Of a stretch of DNA of 64,000 nt, positions 12,270 to 25,927 are shown piece by piece. The DNA comes from Adiantum capillus-veneris (lineage: Eukaryota > Streptophyta > Polypodiopsida > Polypodiales > Pteridaceae). Each line of letters opens with the position of its first letter. Within the stretch, counting starts at the first letter, position 1. The position numbers were made by a program, and so were the translations under genes. The stretch lies in contig CM043942.1 of the NCBI GenBank assembly GCA_014529385.2, forward strand, positions 105,946,141 to 106,010,140, given 5' to 3'. A model generated the notes under the pieces. That model ran no database searches. It was not told the origin of the DNA and saw only the letters and a list, made by a program, of their open reading frames with translations.

Positions 12270-12961
12270 TGTAATGGAGTTAGCCTTTTAACTTGAGTTG
12301 GAGTGAAAACCCCCCTTGCTTAAGCACAGCCCCTGCTTAAGCACACCCCCAGCTTGCTTGAGCAGTGTGCCTCTACATCTGACATGTGGCCCGTTTCCTC
12401 TCATGAGAGTATGGCCCCTTGGTGAGGTGCACACACACCACCTACCTCCCTCATTTGTAGGTATTTCCCCCTCCTTTGTAGCTAGTTCTTTGGACTTGGT
12501 AAGCAGGCAGGCCCCTGCTTAAGCAAGCTGCCCCCTTTCTTGCTTGGACATTAATTCACTAAAGTTAAAAATTAAAGACTATGTCTTAAGGCTTTTAACA
12601 CTTATCTTTGGAGGCTTTAATGAAGCCAACCCTAAGATCTTTTAGAGCTTCATTAAGTGCACCTTGCTCTTTGTTAAGCTGCCTCCATTATGGGCCCTTA
12701 ATGAGATGCAGTCATCTCTCCTCTTGGTCCCATGGTGAGGTGAGCTTAAAGCACTTATGGCACCTAGCTCTTTGGTAGACTATCTCCCTTTTGGCCTCCA
12801 GTTAGAGATAGCATTATCTCTCATTTAGGCCCATGGTTGATATATGTCTGCAAGCACATATCTATATTCTAACTCTTGTTTCCCTTTTATCTCCCCATAT
12901 TAAATGATAAGTTTAACATGAGAAAATCATTTGGTAAAGTTAGATATTAGATTTTATGACA
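12270..12961 (-). mobile_element. Solo LTR (692 bp), related to the element A LTR
   Basis: In minus orientation it starts TGTCATAAAATC and ends CATTACA. Its beginning closely resembles the start of the element A LTR (TGTCATAATAATC, then AAATGATTTTCTCAT). Further blocks shared with A include CTACAAAGGAGGGGG. It is flanked by a perfect 5-bp duplication and has no internal region, as expected after LTR-LTR recombination. It is less than half the length of A's LTR, so it belongs to a related family or carries deletions. Confidence 0.85.
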
Positions 12962-13600
12962 CCGTCTTTTTCCTTCACTAGAAAAATGGAAGATGCCCAT
13001 GGTGAAGAACTAAGCTGAATAAAATATATAATGAGGTAGTCAACAAATTGGGATACCTCAATAGCCTCAGAATGGCTCATTCTGTAGGGCAATTTAGTAA
13101 TGGGCTTACTACCTGCAACCACATCTATGCAGTGCTACAAAAAACGTGTCGATGGTAACCCATGAGATAAATCTTTAGGGAATATGTCTTTGTATTTTGT
13201 TAAAAGTTCCTTTAATTGGTAAGCAATATATGCTTGTTGTGGTGACAGAGAAGTAGCAAGAGAAGGAAGAGAAGAAGAAGCATGTGGCGTTGGAGAATTA
13301 TCTATCATAATTGAAGTATTACCAACATTTGATAGAAAATGAAAGAGTAACAAAGAAAGAGTTCTTTTCTTTATTATCAAAAGAGAGCTTCATAAGCTTA
13401 GTTGTACAAATAAGTGGTGAGGAAGGCACGTCCTTTTCCCCACTAGTAGCACATACACACCATTGGATTCAAACATTAGACTATTAGGCTCATAGCTATG
13501 GCATAATGAGGACCCTAACCCATGCAACCACTCTCGACTTAGCAACAGATTTGCTTTATCCATATTCATGACTTGAAAATCCAAGGTTCCTAATATCCCT
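12962..13600 (-). pseudogene. RT N-terminus and protease tail of element B
   Basis: The minus strand reads KPITKLPYRMSHSEA then SSPWASSIFLVKEKDG (12968-13110), the opening of Ty3/gypsy RT. Beyond it a linker ends LLTKYKDIFPKDL (13160-13380), and [20 protein letters not shown] (13390-13584) matches the protease-RT spacer of element D ([20 protein letters not shown]). Frames are broken between these blocks. Confidence 0.8.
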
Positions 13601-13839
13601 GAATCTCAAGTGGTAAACCCCTTTACCTATGTATCCCACACTTCATCATCATGGCCATTTATCATAGCTACCTTGTGGTAGTGGGAACTAGGGTTTGTGG
13701 AAATTAAGACGTTTCACCAACTTGAAATTCTGAGAGGCACCTTCATCTACTAGGATTTTCACCTTGTGACCTTTGATAGACCTATGCATTCTCACAAGCT
13801 CGTGTGGTCCAAAAGTTGGTTGCCACATAGAGGCCTCAA

Positions 13840-14960
13840 TACATCACATTTGCACCACTTTGGTATGTGTCACTTCCACCTTAAAGTAGCAAGAAGATGA
13901 TTCTAGGGGAAGCAATTTGCACCATGTGCACTGCTTTCTCCTTGCCTTGGGCAAAAAGTTCCCCTCGGGATAATCATTTTTTCCATGTTCACTTTTCAAG
14001 CAATCAAAACATAACTTATCCTTTCTTGCTTTGTCAAAATTCTCATTTGAAAAATGGTGGTGAGGCCCCTTGGGCTTTTTGGTTGCATTCAATGGGGCTA
14101 CCAAAATTTCCTGTTGTTATGACTATGACATGCACGTGCATTTGAAGTGTCATGCACGTGTGTGCTATGCAATGTTTTTTCATCCGGATCATCATGGATA
14201 TGAGCTACACTATAGCTTCCTCAAGAAATTTTGAATCCTAAATTTTAACATTCTTCTTTAGCTCTGGATTTAACCCATGGATGAACCCTCTCACTTGTTA
14301 GGCATCTAGACCCTCCACTTTGTGGATAACATCTTTGTAATGCGAGATATACTCAAGCACAGTGTCCTTCTTCTTGAGCGACATCCACCATTTATAGCTT
14401 TACCTTCTAATGTCAAACTAGTTTACAATGCCTTGACTACATCTAGAGTCTGATGCAGATTATGGATACCATCCCATTTACTTAGGAAGGCATACACTGA
14501 ATCCTTGTTGGGCTTGTTTTCCTCCCCACAAAGGGTTGGTGGTTTTTTGTTTTTCAACAACTCGTCCACCTCTTTCTGGGTGAGAATGGGCAACAAACCC
14601 AAAAGGGAGTTTTCCTTCAACATGTGAGGGGTAGGGTTTGCAGATAGAGTGCCTGATAGAACCCTAGGCTGCTCATTTGGAGGGCCCTTGGCCTATTGAT
14701 GCAGGTATTGCACTACTAGATCAAAGAGTCTAGTGACATTTTCATTCAAGCATGCAAAATTTATTTCAATGAAAAACATGCATGATACTAATTCCCTAAA
14801 TTCTTGCAAATCAAGCAACTCGGTGCTATTTTCCATGCTTGTTGCACCCTCTATAAGAGTAGCAAGCGGAGAGGCAACAACATATGCAATGGGTGCAAAA
14901 CGCTCAAAAAGTTGAATTGATGATGCATATCAATGTACGAATCCATGGTGTAGTGCATTC
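13840..14960 (-). pseudogene. Gag remnant of element B with a damaged zinc knuckle
   Basis: At 13844-14104 the minus strand reads LCFDCLKSEHGKNDYPEG, a CCHC knuckle whose last Cys is Tyr. At 14423-14623 it reads DSVYAFLSKWDGIHNLHQTL, matching the start of element D's gag core (NTFLHKWSDIHRLRHT). A plausible start near 14944 corresponds to D's gag start at 58984. No intact frame remains. Confidence 0.75.
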
Positions 14961-15749
14961 TTGATAAGAAAGAAATGAACACCTTGGATTAAATCGCCTT
15001 GCAAAATTGTTTTAAAATGTTTGTAGTGAGAGTCGATGAGAAATCACAAATATGGAAGTCAAGCAGTTGTGCCAATTTGCAAAAGCGAAATAGCATGTTG
15101 AAAGTAAATCGATACAAATTTGACTATGGAAGTCCTTTGAATTACCTTGTTGGAGTAATGAAAAGGCGCATTGGCTTCTCTTGGAAATCGTGCAAGCCTT
15201 GGTGTTGTGAATCTCCAAGGTCAAAGCTGCATGAAGTCACTTGTGCCCCAAGCTCATGTTTGAAAAAAGGAATAGCATATAGAAAAATTTTGAGATTCTT
15301 CAATTGCCATCGAAAAAGAAGCTACCAAGCGACCGTTATCAGCTCACGAACGGTTTGGAAATGGTGCTTAAATCCTTGCAGAGAACCCCTACTCGTGAAA
15401 AGCCCCTATGCAAATTTGTAGGCCCAAAAATTTGAAGGGTTTAACCCTTGTGTATGAAAGGAAGCTTTATGAGCCCGCCATGGCATTTTGCAGACCTATG
15501 TGAGCGCTAAGGAGCAACATCATGCAAAGGAGAGGTTGAATGGTAACCACGCTGCTTCAAAAATTGGTCTACAATCCATTGTGCACCCAATGAGCCCGAC
15601 CTTGTCCTGTTTCATCCAAGTCAACTATGTGAGGGATATGAGGTCTAAACAGCCATGCACATGACAATCTTCTTCTTTGCCAATTGCTCCTCCACGCTCC
15701 CTTCTTGCATGCATGCAAAAATCCCTCAACTTAGGATCTTTAAAATGAA

Positions 15750-15761
15750 GCTCTGATACCA
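15750..15761 (-). other. Primer-binding site of element B
   Basis: On the minus strand the sequence is TGGTATCAGAGC, a perfect match to the initiator tRNA-Met type PBS. Confidence 0.9.
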
Positions 15762-15764
15762 CTC

Positions 15765-15887
15765 TAAGACCACGAGGGAGGTGGGAACTCCATGCTCCAC
15801 CCATCCTTCCCCAACCCTACTTTATAGGGTTGAGTGCCCATGCCTAGTTCCCATAGGGACCTTGTCCTTGCTACCCTTGGCCTTACA
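15765..15887 (-). repeat. Putative 5' LTR of element B (about 123 bp)
   Basis: Lies directly beyond the PBS and starts TGTAAGGCCAAGGG in minus orientation, like element D's LTR (TGTAAGGACATGGG). Its length matches D's right LTR (122 bp). The inner end reads TCTTA instead of a clean CA, so the exact boundary is uncertain. Confidence 0.55.
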
Positions 15888-16463
15888 ATTCTAGTTTGTC
15901 CTATACTTGGCTCTCTTTTCAAAACAAATCACGACATCTCAACCTAGGTACATGTTTGCATGCCTTAGATGATTTGAGAGAAAAGCAGTAAGCCGTATGA
16001 CCAAATTTCTAAAGAGGAAGCAGCAAGTGACCAAATCATCTGCAATGTTTGGCATGTCTTGCAACACTAATTCAATCCATAATCTTCATCTTGGCCTAGA
16101 TGACAAATGGTACAAAAATTGCATAGAATTTAATGCATGGTCAAATAGCACTATTGTAGGGTATATCATGATTGTCCGCAAGTGTGGGGCTACCCCATGG
16201 GCCAACATAAAACCCATCCAATATCTCCAAAAGAACATTTGATAATCTCTAAATGCCTCACAAAAACTACAATGATTGCAAAGTATTTGAAGGCACATTC
16301 CAAGCATCACTAAATTTGCAAAGAGGATCTATCCCAAGCATGGGTAGGAGACACAACTATGTCAAATCTTTGAACTCTTTGCATTGAAGATTCTTGCAAA
16401 GTAAATCCCAATGCGTGCTTGAGATGCTACAAGTGCTCCTCTTTGGTAGCACTATAGGCAAGC
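15888..16463. other. Unassigned sequence between elements
   Basis: No recognised gene. On the minus strand 16086-16310 keeps an open frame rich in aromatic residues without a recognisable motif. It is not homologous to the left part of the next element's 3' LTR. Confidence 0.4.
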
Positions 16464-17274
<811 letters not shown>

Positions 17275-17278
17275 TTTT

Positions 17279-17296
17279 TGGTGAACCCGATATGAA
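17279..17296 (+). other. Primer-binding site resembling the 3' end of tRNA-Trp
   Basis: TGGTGAACCCGATATGAA begins four bases after the LTR. It matches the complement of the 3' end of plant tRNA-Trp (TGGTGAACCCGACGTGAA, recalled from knowledge of that tRNA) with two differences. Initiator tRNA-Met is far more common as primer in the other elements here. Confidence 0.65.
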
Positions 17297-19950
17297 TTTG
17301 ATCAGGGTGGATGCAATCAACCACATCTACGAGTCAAGCGAGTTGGATGCATTAGATTATGGGGCGATTGGTTGACTTTTTGCAGCAGCAATATGTGAAT
17401 AAAGTGTGGTTAACAAATCAAAATTTTTGATACAGGTTTGGAAACCAAGTGCCACAATTTGCAATGAATTAGGTGGATTTAAAGAGTAGGATACATAATT
17501 TTTTTTTGAATTATTAGAGTCAACAAAGCAAAAATGAGATCTAGAAGAGCTAGAAAACTGGAAGCAAGAGATGATGCAACAAATAGCTCTTGCAAGCATA
17601 AAACACTCAGTTTTTAACAAATGAAGTATCTTCGATGGCTACAATCCAACAAAATATCTCGTGGTTTATCAAAGGAGGGAAACATTTTGACATTTGATAA
17701 ATTTGTGATTCCAAATTTTGTTGAGAGAGTTTAGAAGCTTCAACAGAAATATATCCACAATTAGAGAAAGTTCAAAGCAGCCATTATTCGAGAATTCTCG
17801 GATTCAAGTATGTATGAAGATGAATTGGATTGTACTAATGTGCTGACCTATGCAAATGTTTGTAAGAACATTCAATCTAAGCTTGAAGGTATTGTAGGTG
17901 AAAGCTTGCTTGAGAACCATAGGTTAGAATATGTTAAAGATGATGAAGAAGTTTTAAGGTTTGTTTATGCAAAGCTTGGAATTTTGTATCCATCCATGCA
18001 AATGGATGAAGGTAAGTATTTACATGGTTTAGATATACCTGAGAATTTACAGTGTTTGGGCATACATAAGGATTTACAGGGCTTGGATGTACAAGAGGTT
18101 GAATTTGATGAAGATCTACAAGGCGATGATTTAGAGGGGGTGAAGACTCCTTCTTTAGAAAAATTTTGTGATGCAATGCTCACAATCTGGCAGATTGATC
18201 CCATATCAGATGATGGCTATTTAGAGAGGTGCAATCTGAACTACAATCTTTTGGTGTTACACATGAGTCACTTTATTATAGTGATGGTATGGATAAGGAT
18301 AAGGAAGTAATTGCTATTTTCCATATGCATGATTTGGTGTTGTAGAAGTTCAAAGATACTTCGATGAGGCAAGACAATGAAAGAGCATGTTACAAGAGCT
18401 ATGGCTATTCTGTATGTTATTTATGTGGAAAGACTAGCTTGCAATGTGAGTTGCATAGGATAGTAGATTCTTCTAAAGAGGAGGTAGACATTGAGCTTAT
18501 GTGTCTATTGGATGAATCCTTGGAAGGGTTCTCTATTACATATAATAAAAGTAACCATCAATATAATTTCATACATGTTCCAGTACATCAAAGTGCGGTT
18601 GATGTTGTGAGCTTATCCAATTTCTCGATGATGCTTTGCTAGATTTTGTGCAAAATAGGGAACTTGTTTTTATGTTTCTTGGGAGCCAAATGGAAAGGAT
18701 TTCTCCAGGGATCTAATGAATCCACCAAGAATCCAATGTTGGAGGGGGTGAAGTCACTTCACCAATGTTTTTACCGGTGTTGGATGATCTACGATCAATT
18801 GAGAAGGGTGCAAAAGTACCCGATGTTACCCAATGTTGTAGGGGATTTGATGCAATCTTTTGATCTAGGACGATATCATGATGCTTGTGATTTATGTCAA
18901 TTTTTTGATATGCCGTTTGATGCAGGGGATGCTTTGATACTTATGGTTTATGGCAGTTGCTTTGGGTGCCATTTGATTCAAGATGGTATTATGATATAAC
19001 TATTCCAAGTCAATCGATGTATATGCCTTGGGATCCAGGAGGTGCTTGCACCATATTTCAAACTAGCTTTTGTGTTTTCCCTATGATCCTGGAGGAGGGT
19101 ATGCTCACATGAAGTCAAAGATTGGGAGATTGTTTACAATATGCTCACAATGGGGTATTGATTATGATTTTTTTCACATTCTATGTTTGTAGGATTGATG
19201 CAATTGGCACTTGCCAGAGGATGTGCAGGTTCAAAGGGGGTGGATGTCGTGCCGTTTTTAGAGCACAATAGCAAAATCCAAAATCTAAAAGCATTTGCTA
19301 TTTTTTCGCGGGACATGTACGTGCTTGAGTGTATCTGGCAAATGTGGTTACCAAAGGTGGATTGGAGATATTTTATGCAAACAACAAAGATAAGCGTCGG
19401 CATGTACACCAAATGTGGTGTACTTTGGTAATGGCAAAGAAGATTTGGATTGTTTTTTCCCCATTACAACTGCTAATCAAGGGCCATTGGAGAAATATGT
19501 TGAGTTTGGCAATGCCTTGGTTGAAAAGTATGCCAAATATGGCGCACTTCAAAAAGCACAAAAACTGTTGACCTTACGTCACTTGGAGTACATTGACTTT
19601 GGGAAATGTCCAACATGTCAGTTGCAAAGAAGCTTTGGATGTTGTGCTTGGAAATGCTTTGTGTGAATGCCTACAACAACAGTGGTTAGGTGAAGAGGTC
19701 ACCCAAGATTAGGGCTTAGGACCAATAAATTGCCAACCATTATGTAAATGAGGGTGGAAAGTGTGAATTGAGGATGAAAAATACAACAACTCATTGCACA
19801 TGCATTGAAGGGGAAGGGGATAAGAGCTTCATGGGATCACGAGTGCCTGTGTGAAGCTCAAATAGTAGCGTGTAAGAGGCAAAAGTTTACCAAGAGCCCA
19901 TTGTGTAGGGTTTCACCACGAGTCTTGTCATTTTGGGTGGATCTCAAAAT
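17297..19950 (+). other. Interior of the tRNA-Trp-type element, unidentified open frames
   Basis: Open frames at 17810-18310, 18364-18642 and 18646-18999 follow one another on the + strand. The first is acidic and holds a degenerate internal repeat (HGLDIPENLQCLGIHKDLQ, then LDVQEVEFDEDLQ). The second has CYLCGKTSLQCELH, a possible metal-binding cluster (Cys-X2-Cys, then Cys and His). No retroelement enzyme motif was found. They may be remnants of a captured or element-specific gene; function unknown. Confidence 0.45.
19470..19610 (+). pseudogene. PPR-repeat-like fragment inside the LTR element
   Basis: The + strand reads GPLEKYVEFGNALVEKYAKY and then GALQKAQKLL. Plant pentatricopeptide-repeat proteins, which bind organelle RNA, characteristically have V-GNALV-MYAKCG-L--A in the same spacing. 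Only about one repeat is clear and the frame does not continue into a further repeat, so this is a fragment. It lies before the element's 3' LTR and therefore travels with the element if the boundaries are right. Confidence 0.6.
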
Positions 19951-19956
19951 TTGGGT

Positions 19957-21108
<1,152 letters not shown>

Positions 21109-21558
21109 AAGGGTCTCAGGGCGGTGGATCTAAGGCATGGGTTGAAACAGAAGGATCTTGAGATGTACAAATGGTGGCAAAAAAACCAAAAGCATTGACT
21201 CAAGAGCCTGCAAAACCGAGGGTTTGAATCCACCATATCATGGATGGAAACCTAATGAGCTAACCATGCAAGCACGTGTGGGTCGTTGAAACACGATTTC
21301 ATAACATTATAAAGCGGGTTCTTTGTTTACTTCCCCCCATGCCCTTGTTTACTTTTATGAGTCCAAGTATACTTTTTGATATTTGATGTGCTCATGCGCC
21401 TCTGCTTTTGTGATCGAGCTTCTCCATCGTCGATCCCATTGCTCTAGCTTCATTTACTACCCCATATGATATATTGTTGAGGCCCTCCCTCCCTACCTCC
21501 CTCTCTTTGAGCACTTGCATTGGCCCCATTCTCTCTCTTCCTATATGAATCTAGCTAA

Positions 21559-21615
<57 letters not shown>

Positions 21616-21665
21616 CCCCCCCTTCCTTTTTGATTTGTCAAGTTTTCTACCTTCATTATCTTTTC

Positions 21666-21707
<42 letters not shown>

Positions 21708-22076
21708 ATCCCCCCCCCCCCCCCCCCCCCCAGAAAAAAAAAAACCCCACGAAGGGTTTTGAGTGTCGAAGGAACTGATGGTGATACTAAGCAATTGTAT
21801 GTAGGAGATGCAAGGGGCACATCATGCGGACAAGGGAGAGATGGCAACCAGAGAATTAGGAGATGAGACTCAAAGGTGTTTTGACACGGATTTTGACAAT
21901 TGGTGCTTGACACAAAAACCTAATCATGTAGCAGTTTCACACCCACTTGCCCTAATTATTTGCACGAACACAAGGGTAAAATGTTTTCTTTCCAAAACAA
22001 TTATAAGCAACAGTTTCCTTTTCTTTTGTTCTACTAGAACCACGAAATGCGCGAAATAGAGCATTACAAAACGAGT
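21109..22076. other. Unassigned sequence with CT and C tracts
   Basis: No gene supported. It holds CT tracts at about 21561-21612 and 21670-21704 and C tracts at 21613-21622 and 21710-21731. Confidence 0.6.
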
Positions 22077-22092
22077 GAAATTTAAAGCACTT
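22077..22092. repeat. LINE target-site duplication, left copy
   Basis: GAAATTTAAAGCACTT is identical to 23534-23549. The two copies bracket the minus-strand LINE at 22093-23533. Confidence 0.85.
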
Positions 22093-23533
22093 TTTATTTT
22101 TTCGGCAAAACTCACAATTGTGAGTGATTGTATTGAAATACCACCGAGAAATATACAAAACAACCTCAAGCTCATGCATAGCCTTGAGAGGCACATGGTT
22201 AGATCAGAGCCTATACATCAAAGTCTAGTTAGAAGTACCTAGTAATGTACCTTTACACAACAAGGCTCGTTCGGATGGCGAGGGTCGCCCTAAGCAATCA
22301 TGCGAGTTTTGATTTTTACCCATCACATACTATCTCCTTACTTTCTTGTACAATCTCTGAGAAGCTAGCCATAGAGAGGTCGTTATCAAAGACACGACAG
22401 TTCCTGGCCTTCCAGATATTATTGAAGAAACAATATCTGACATTTTGAGTACACATTAGAAGTGCAGGACTTCGAAACTGTTTCCCAGCAAGGCACAAAT
22501 CCTTCTTGAGAAACCCTACCTTCCAAGTTCTTTGTATCCATTTGCATACCTTCCCTGCCAGGCCTCTAATTGTCGGGAATTCCATGAAAAGGTGGTCAAG
22601 GTCTTTGCTAGCCAATCTGCACCCTAAACATCTATCAGACCTGATACCACGTGCTTGAATCTTGACGCCTGTCGAGCCTCGGCAAATCCCCCCACAACAC
22701 CTTCCACAGAAATACCTTCATAAAATGAAGCACCATGGATTCCAAATGTTCTTCGTGATCTCAACCCATCAAGCTTTCGACCATTGTTTCTTCCACAGTT
22801 TGTTCAAAACGGGTGAACCAATCAGCCTCGTGCGTTAACGCTTGGTAAACGCCCTTGGCATGAGGTTTAAAGGATTGGCTACTCATGGGCCATTTCCAAG
22901 CTTTCCACTCAAAAGTAGGATCCCACATCGGCATTAGGATATTGTCCAACGACTATGTTGACAAGTAGCTTCTCAGTGCCATTGAGTTGAAACTGGGCAG
23001 CTAACTGGTCATAGGATTTCTAGCACTTGCTGTTTCTATCCCAAAAGTGGATCAATCGCTGGAGTCCTTTATTGTTCATCCTTCTTGCAATTTCTCTCCA
23101 ATAAGGATTCAGAATTACATAGTAGTTTTAGACAGCCAAGGGGACCGGTGTGAGATAGAGTTCTAGAGGTATATGGTTAATTCACCCCACTCGAGTACCC
23201 ATATTGCTCTATTTTAGTTGTTCCTCCATAAGAATCTTTTAATAGGTTTTGAAAACTTTCTCCAGTTACATTTTTCTATTTTGAGGAGCGGGTTGGTGAA
23301 GGCAATATAAGGAAGCATAAACAAATTGATCACTTTGACCTGACTTGGGAAGGGAAGCAACACATACTTCCACCTTCTCATTTTTCTCTGGATTTTCTCT
23401 AGGACCCACTGGAACCTTTGCTTGTGTGATATGTCCACCCCCAAGGGGGCGCCCAATGTCGAAATATCCTTCCTTTAGACTCAATCTCTCCCTTGACTAG
23501 ACTGATGGGTCAAATGAGTCTTTTTCTTTCAGG
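22093..23533 (-). mobile_element. 5'-truncated L1-like LINE with 16-bp target duplication
   Basis: In minus orientation the copy ends with the palindrome ACTCACAATTGTGAGT (22110-22125), TTTTGCCG and an A-rich tail. Coding remnants from its 5' side: VPLG-type block MGAPLGVDISHKQRFQWVLE and RRWKYVLLPFPSQVKVINLF (23214-23456), typical of the region just after the RT domain in plant L1 elements. Then a zf-RVT-like C-terminal region at 22316-22615 (LDHLFMEFPTIRGLAGKVCK). The endonuclease and RT catalytic core are missing, as usual for 5' truncation. Confidence 0.85.
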
Positions 23534-23549
23534 GAAATTTAAAGCACTT
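23534..23549. repeat. LINE target-site duplication, right copy
   Basis: Second copy of GAAATTTAAAGCACTT, 16 of 16 identical. Confidence 0.85.
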
Positions 23550-23616
23550 CTAGATTTTTTGTGCATACATACCAAGTTAAACTTGCTCGGTAAAAATTGG
23601 TACTAAACAAACCTCG

Positions 23617-23711
<95 letters not shown>

Positions 23712-24729
23712 TTGTAAGCATGTGCATGTGAGAGAAAAAAGAGACACTTCCACAAATCTCAATATTCAAAAATAAATACTAAGAAAATGCCACCCAATAT
23801 CAACTTTTTGTATGAGTCCTAATGTTTTATTGCAAAGACACCTTAAATATGTTCTTAGGAACTCATCATTAGTGAGTGAGAAATGTATTAAAACCAAAAG
23901 ATTTAGAAAGCAAGCCATGCTCACATCGAGCCGTGGCGTCTAAAACCACCACCACATCGATCACAACATTCACAATTACAAAAAGGCCACAGCCATCAGA
24001 TCTAAACCGAAACAAGCCAAATAGGGGGGGGGGCTAACCCTGACTAACAAAGATCTCAATCAATATCAAATCGCATACCAAATATTGTCGATAGGGTGAG
24101 GCCCGCAATCCCCATCACTGAGAGAACTCTCGAGGTGCGAATGAGGCACTAATGTGACGGGCAAACTCATTGCCCTCACATATACTCCATTGCAAGTCTC
24201 CATGGATGAACTAGTCCTTCAAAAGACTTCAATTTGCATCCTCTGAGAAACTGTGCACATGAGTGCCAGGGGGGTTTGCCACCTCACCCCTACAAAGCAT
24301 CACCAACCCCACTCTTCGAAACAGCTTCCAAGGTAACACAAATATGTTCTTAGAGTTTTAAAGTATGCTATTCATTTGCACACACCAACTTTCTCCCAAG
24401 CTTGCATCAATCGCATTATTATTGAAGCACCTTACCATCCATCGAAAGCCATCGGCAAGGATAACTACCTTCTTGGGTGACCTACCCGAAACTATGAGAA
24501 ACATTCGAAATGACAAGGAAGTGGCCTTGATAAGGGAAGCTTGTGTTGTCGCTCTAGGTAGAGAGTGGCCAATATCTTTATGTAGGTAACCAACCTCAAC
24601 CTTAGTGGGTTATGGAAGACCATTAATGTTTCATTTTCTATGTTCATGATAGGAGGTTGATTTTTATATTTCTTGGTGGCATTCTAATACAATCACTCAC
24701 AATTGTGAGTTTTGAAAAAAAAAAAGAGG
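23550..24729. other. Unassigned sequence ending in a LINE-type tail
   Basis: Contains a 91-bp CT tract (23619-23709). The right end is a + strand LINE-type tail: ACTCACAATTGTGAGT at 24695-24710, TTTTG, then an A run to about 24725. Coding remnants of that LINE were not recognised, so its 5' limit is unknown. Confidence 0.55.
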
Positions 24730-24750
24730 AATTGAGTATGGTATTTACTA

Positions 24751-25206
24751 ACAATGGGCCCCACCCCTTCTTGATGTTATGTACGATATGTTTGTTTTAT
24801 CAACTATATGGGTTATGTTTGGGATCTATAGTATAATAAAAGGGGGAAGGATTTCGACACCCTTTGACACATGGCAACAATAGGATGATTCGACGTGTGT
24901 GCCCCACGTCTCTCGGCTACACAACGGAGTTTGGATTGAGCGCTCGTGTGAGAGAGAGAGAAGGAGAGATGGCGCCGCTGGCCACACTAGTTATTATGAT
25001 GTATGAAAGGTTGTGGCTCCTTGTAAAAGCCAGGATGTCTAACTCTATGATGGTACTTTTTTTGCCATGGCTTGTTTGGAGGATGTCTAACTCTATGATG
25101 GTACTTTTTTTGCCATGGCTTGTTTGGAGCATGGTGTTGTTGCAATGTTTTCTTTTACTTTAATATAACCTTACATATTGTGAGATTTGCCCCCCAAAAA
25201 AAAAGA
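24751..25206 (+). mobile_element. Short retroposon with target duplication and poly-A tail
   Basis: Flanked by near-identical 21-mers starting AATTGAGTATGGTAT (24730-24750 and 25207-25227; first 15 bases identical, two differences after). It ends in an A run (about 25196-25204) preceded by ATTGTGAGATTTG, which resembles half of the LINE tail palindrome. There is no internal coding frame with motifs. A 48-bp unit (25033-25080) is repeated in tandem at 25081-25128. It is probably a SINE-like or internally deleted LINE copy. Confidence 0.7.
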
Positions 25207-25227
25207 AATTGAGTATGGTATCTATTA

Positions 25228-25287
25228 TTGATTTTTGGGATGAAGGTTGAATGCTAAGGCAAAGTTGTTTCGTTTTAAATATATATA

Positions 25288-25331
<44 letters not shown>

Positions 25332-25409
25332 TCGATTTCGTCAAATTTGAGAAGATGCCTCTTGGAGCAAATGCGAACACAAAGTTGTCGAATTTTAAAT
25401 GTCTCCTTC

Positions 25410-25444
<35 letters not shown>

Positions 25445-25449
25445 CCCCC

Positions 25450-25500
<51 letters not shown>

Positions 25501-25771
25501 TTCGATTGCCTATCAATAGAGGGGTGTGTATGTGTGTGTGCACATGCGTGCATGTGTTTCTTGCTTTGGGCATGAAGTACATGGAAGTGGGTGATGGAGA
25601 AGGGTGACCTCGTATGTAGGAGCTGCAGAGACCTTTGTTGTTGCTAATGTGGGGATTTGTAATAGGTCTGTAGACTCGGGCCCGTTTTCTAGATTTTTTC
25701 AAGTGCATATATTATATTTTTTATATAAATATAAATAAATAAATAGATATATGTCTTTTGACACATAGGTA

Positions 25772-25818
<47 letters not shown>

Positions 25819-25927
25819 CGCTCGAATTAGCACATTCGAATTAGCAAGGGACACTTTGCATTGGAAACAATCGCACGATCGATAATGACAACATGAATAT
25901 GGTGGAAAACCTTACACTCAAAATCCA
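25228..25927. other. Simple-repeat-rich spacer
   Basis: CT tracts at about 25290-25327, 25454-25498 and 25772-25815, and a C tract at 25412-25451 broken by one G. No gene supported. Confidence 0.65.

Noticed and set aside
18364-18642. Frame with CYLCGKTSLQCELH as a gag zinc knuckle
   Set aside because: The spacing does not fit CCHC (C-X2-C-X4-H-X4-C); it is only a loose Cys/His cluster.
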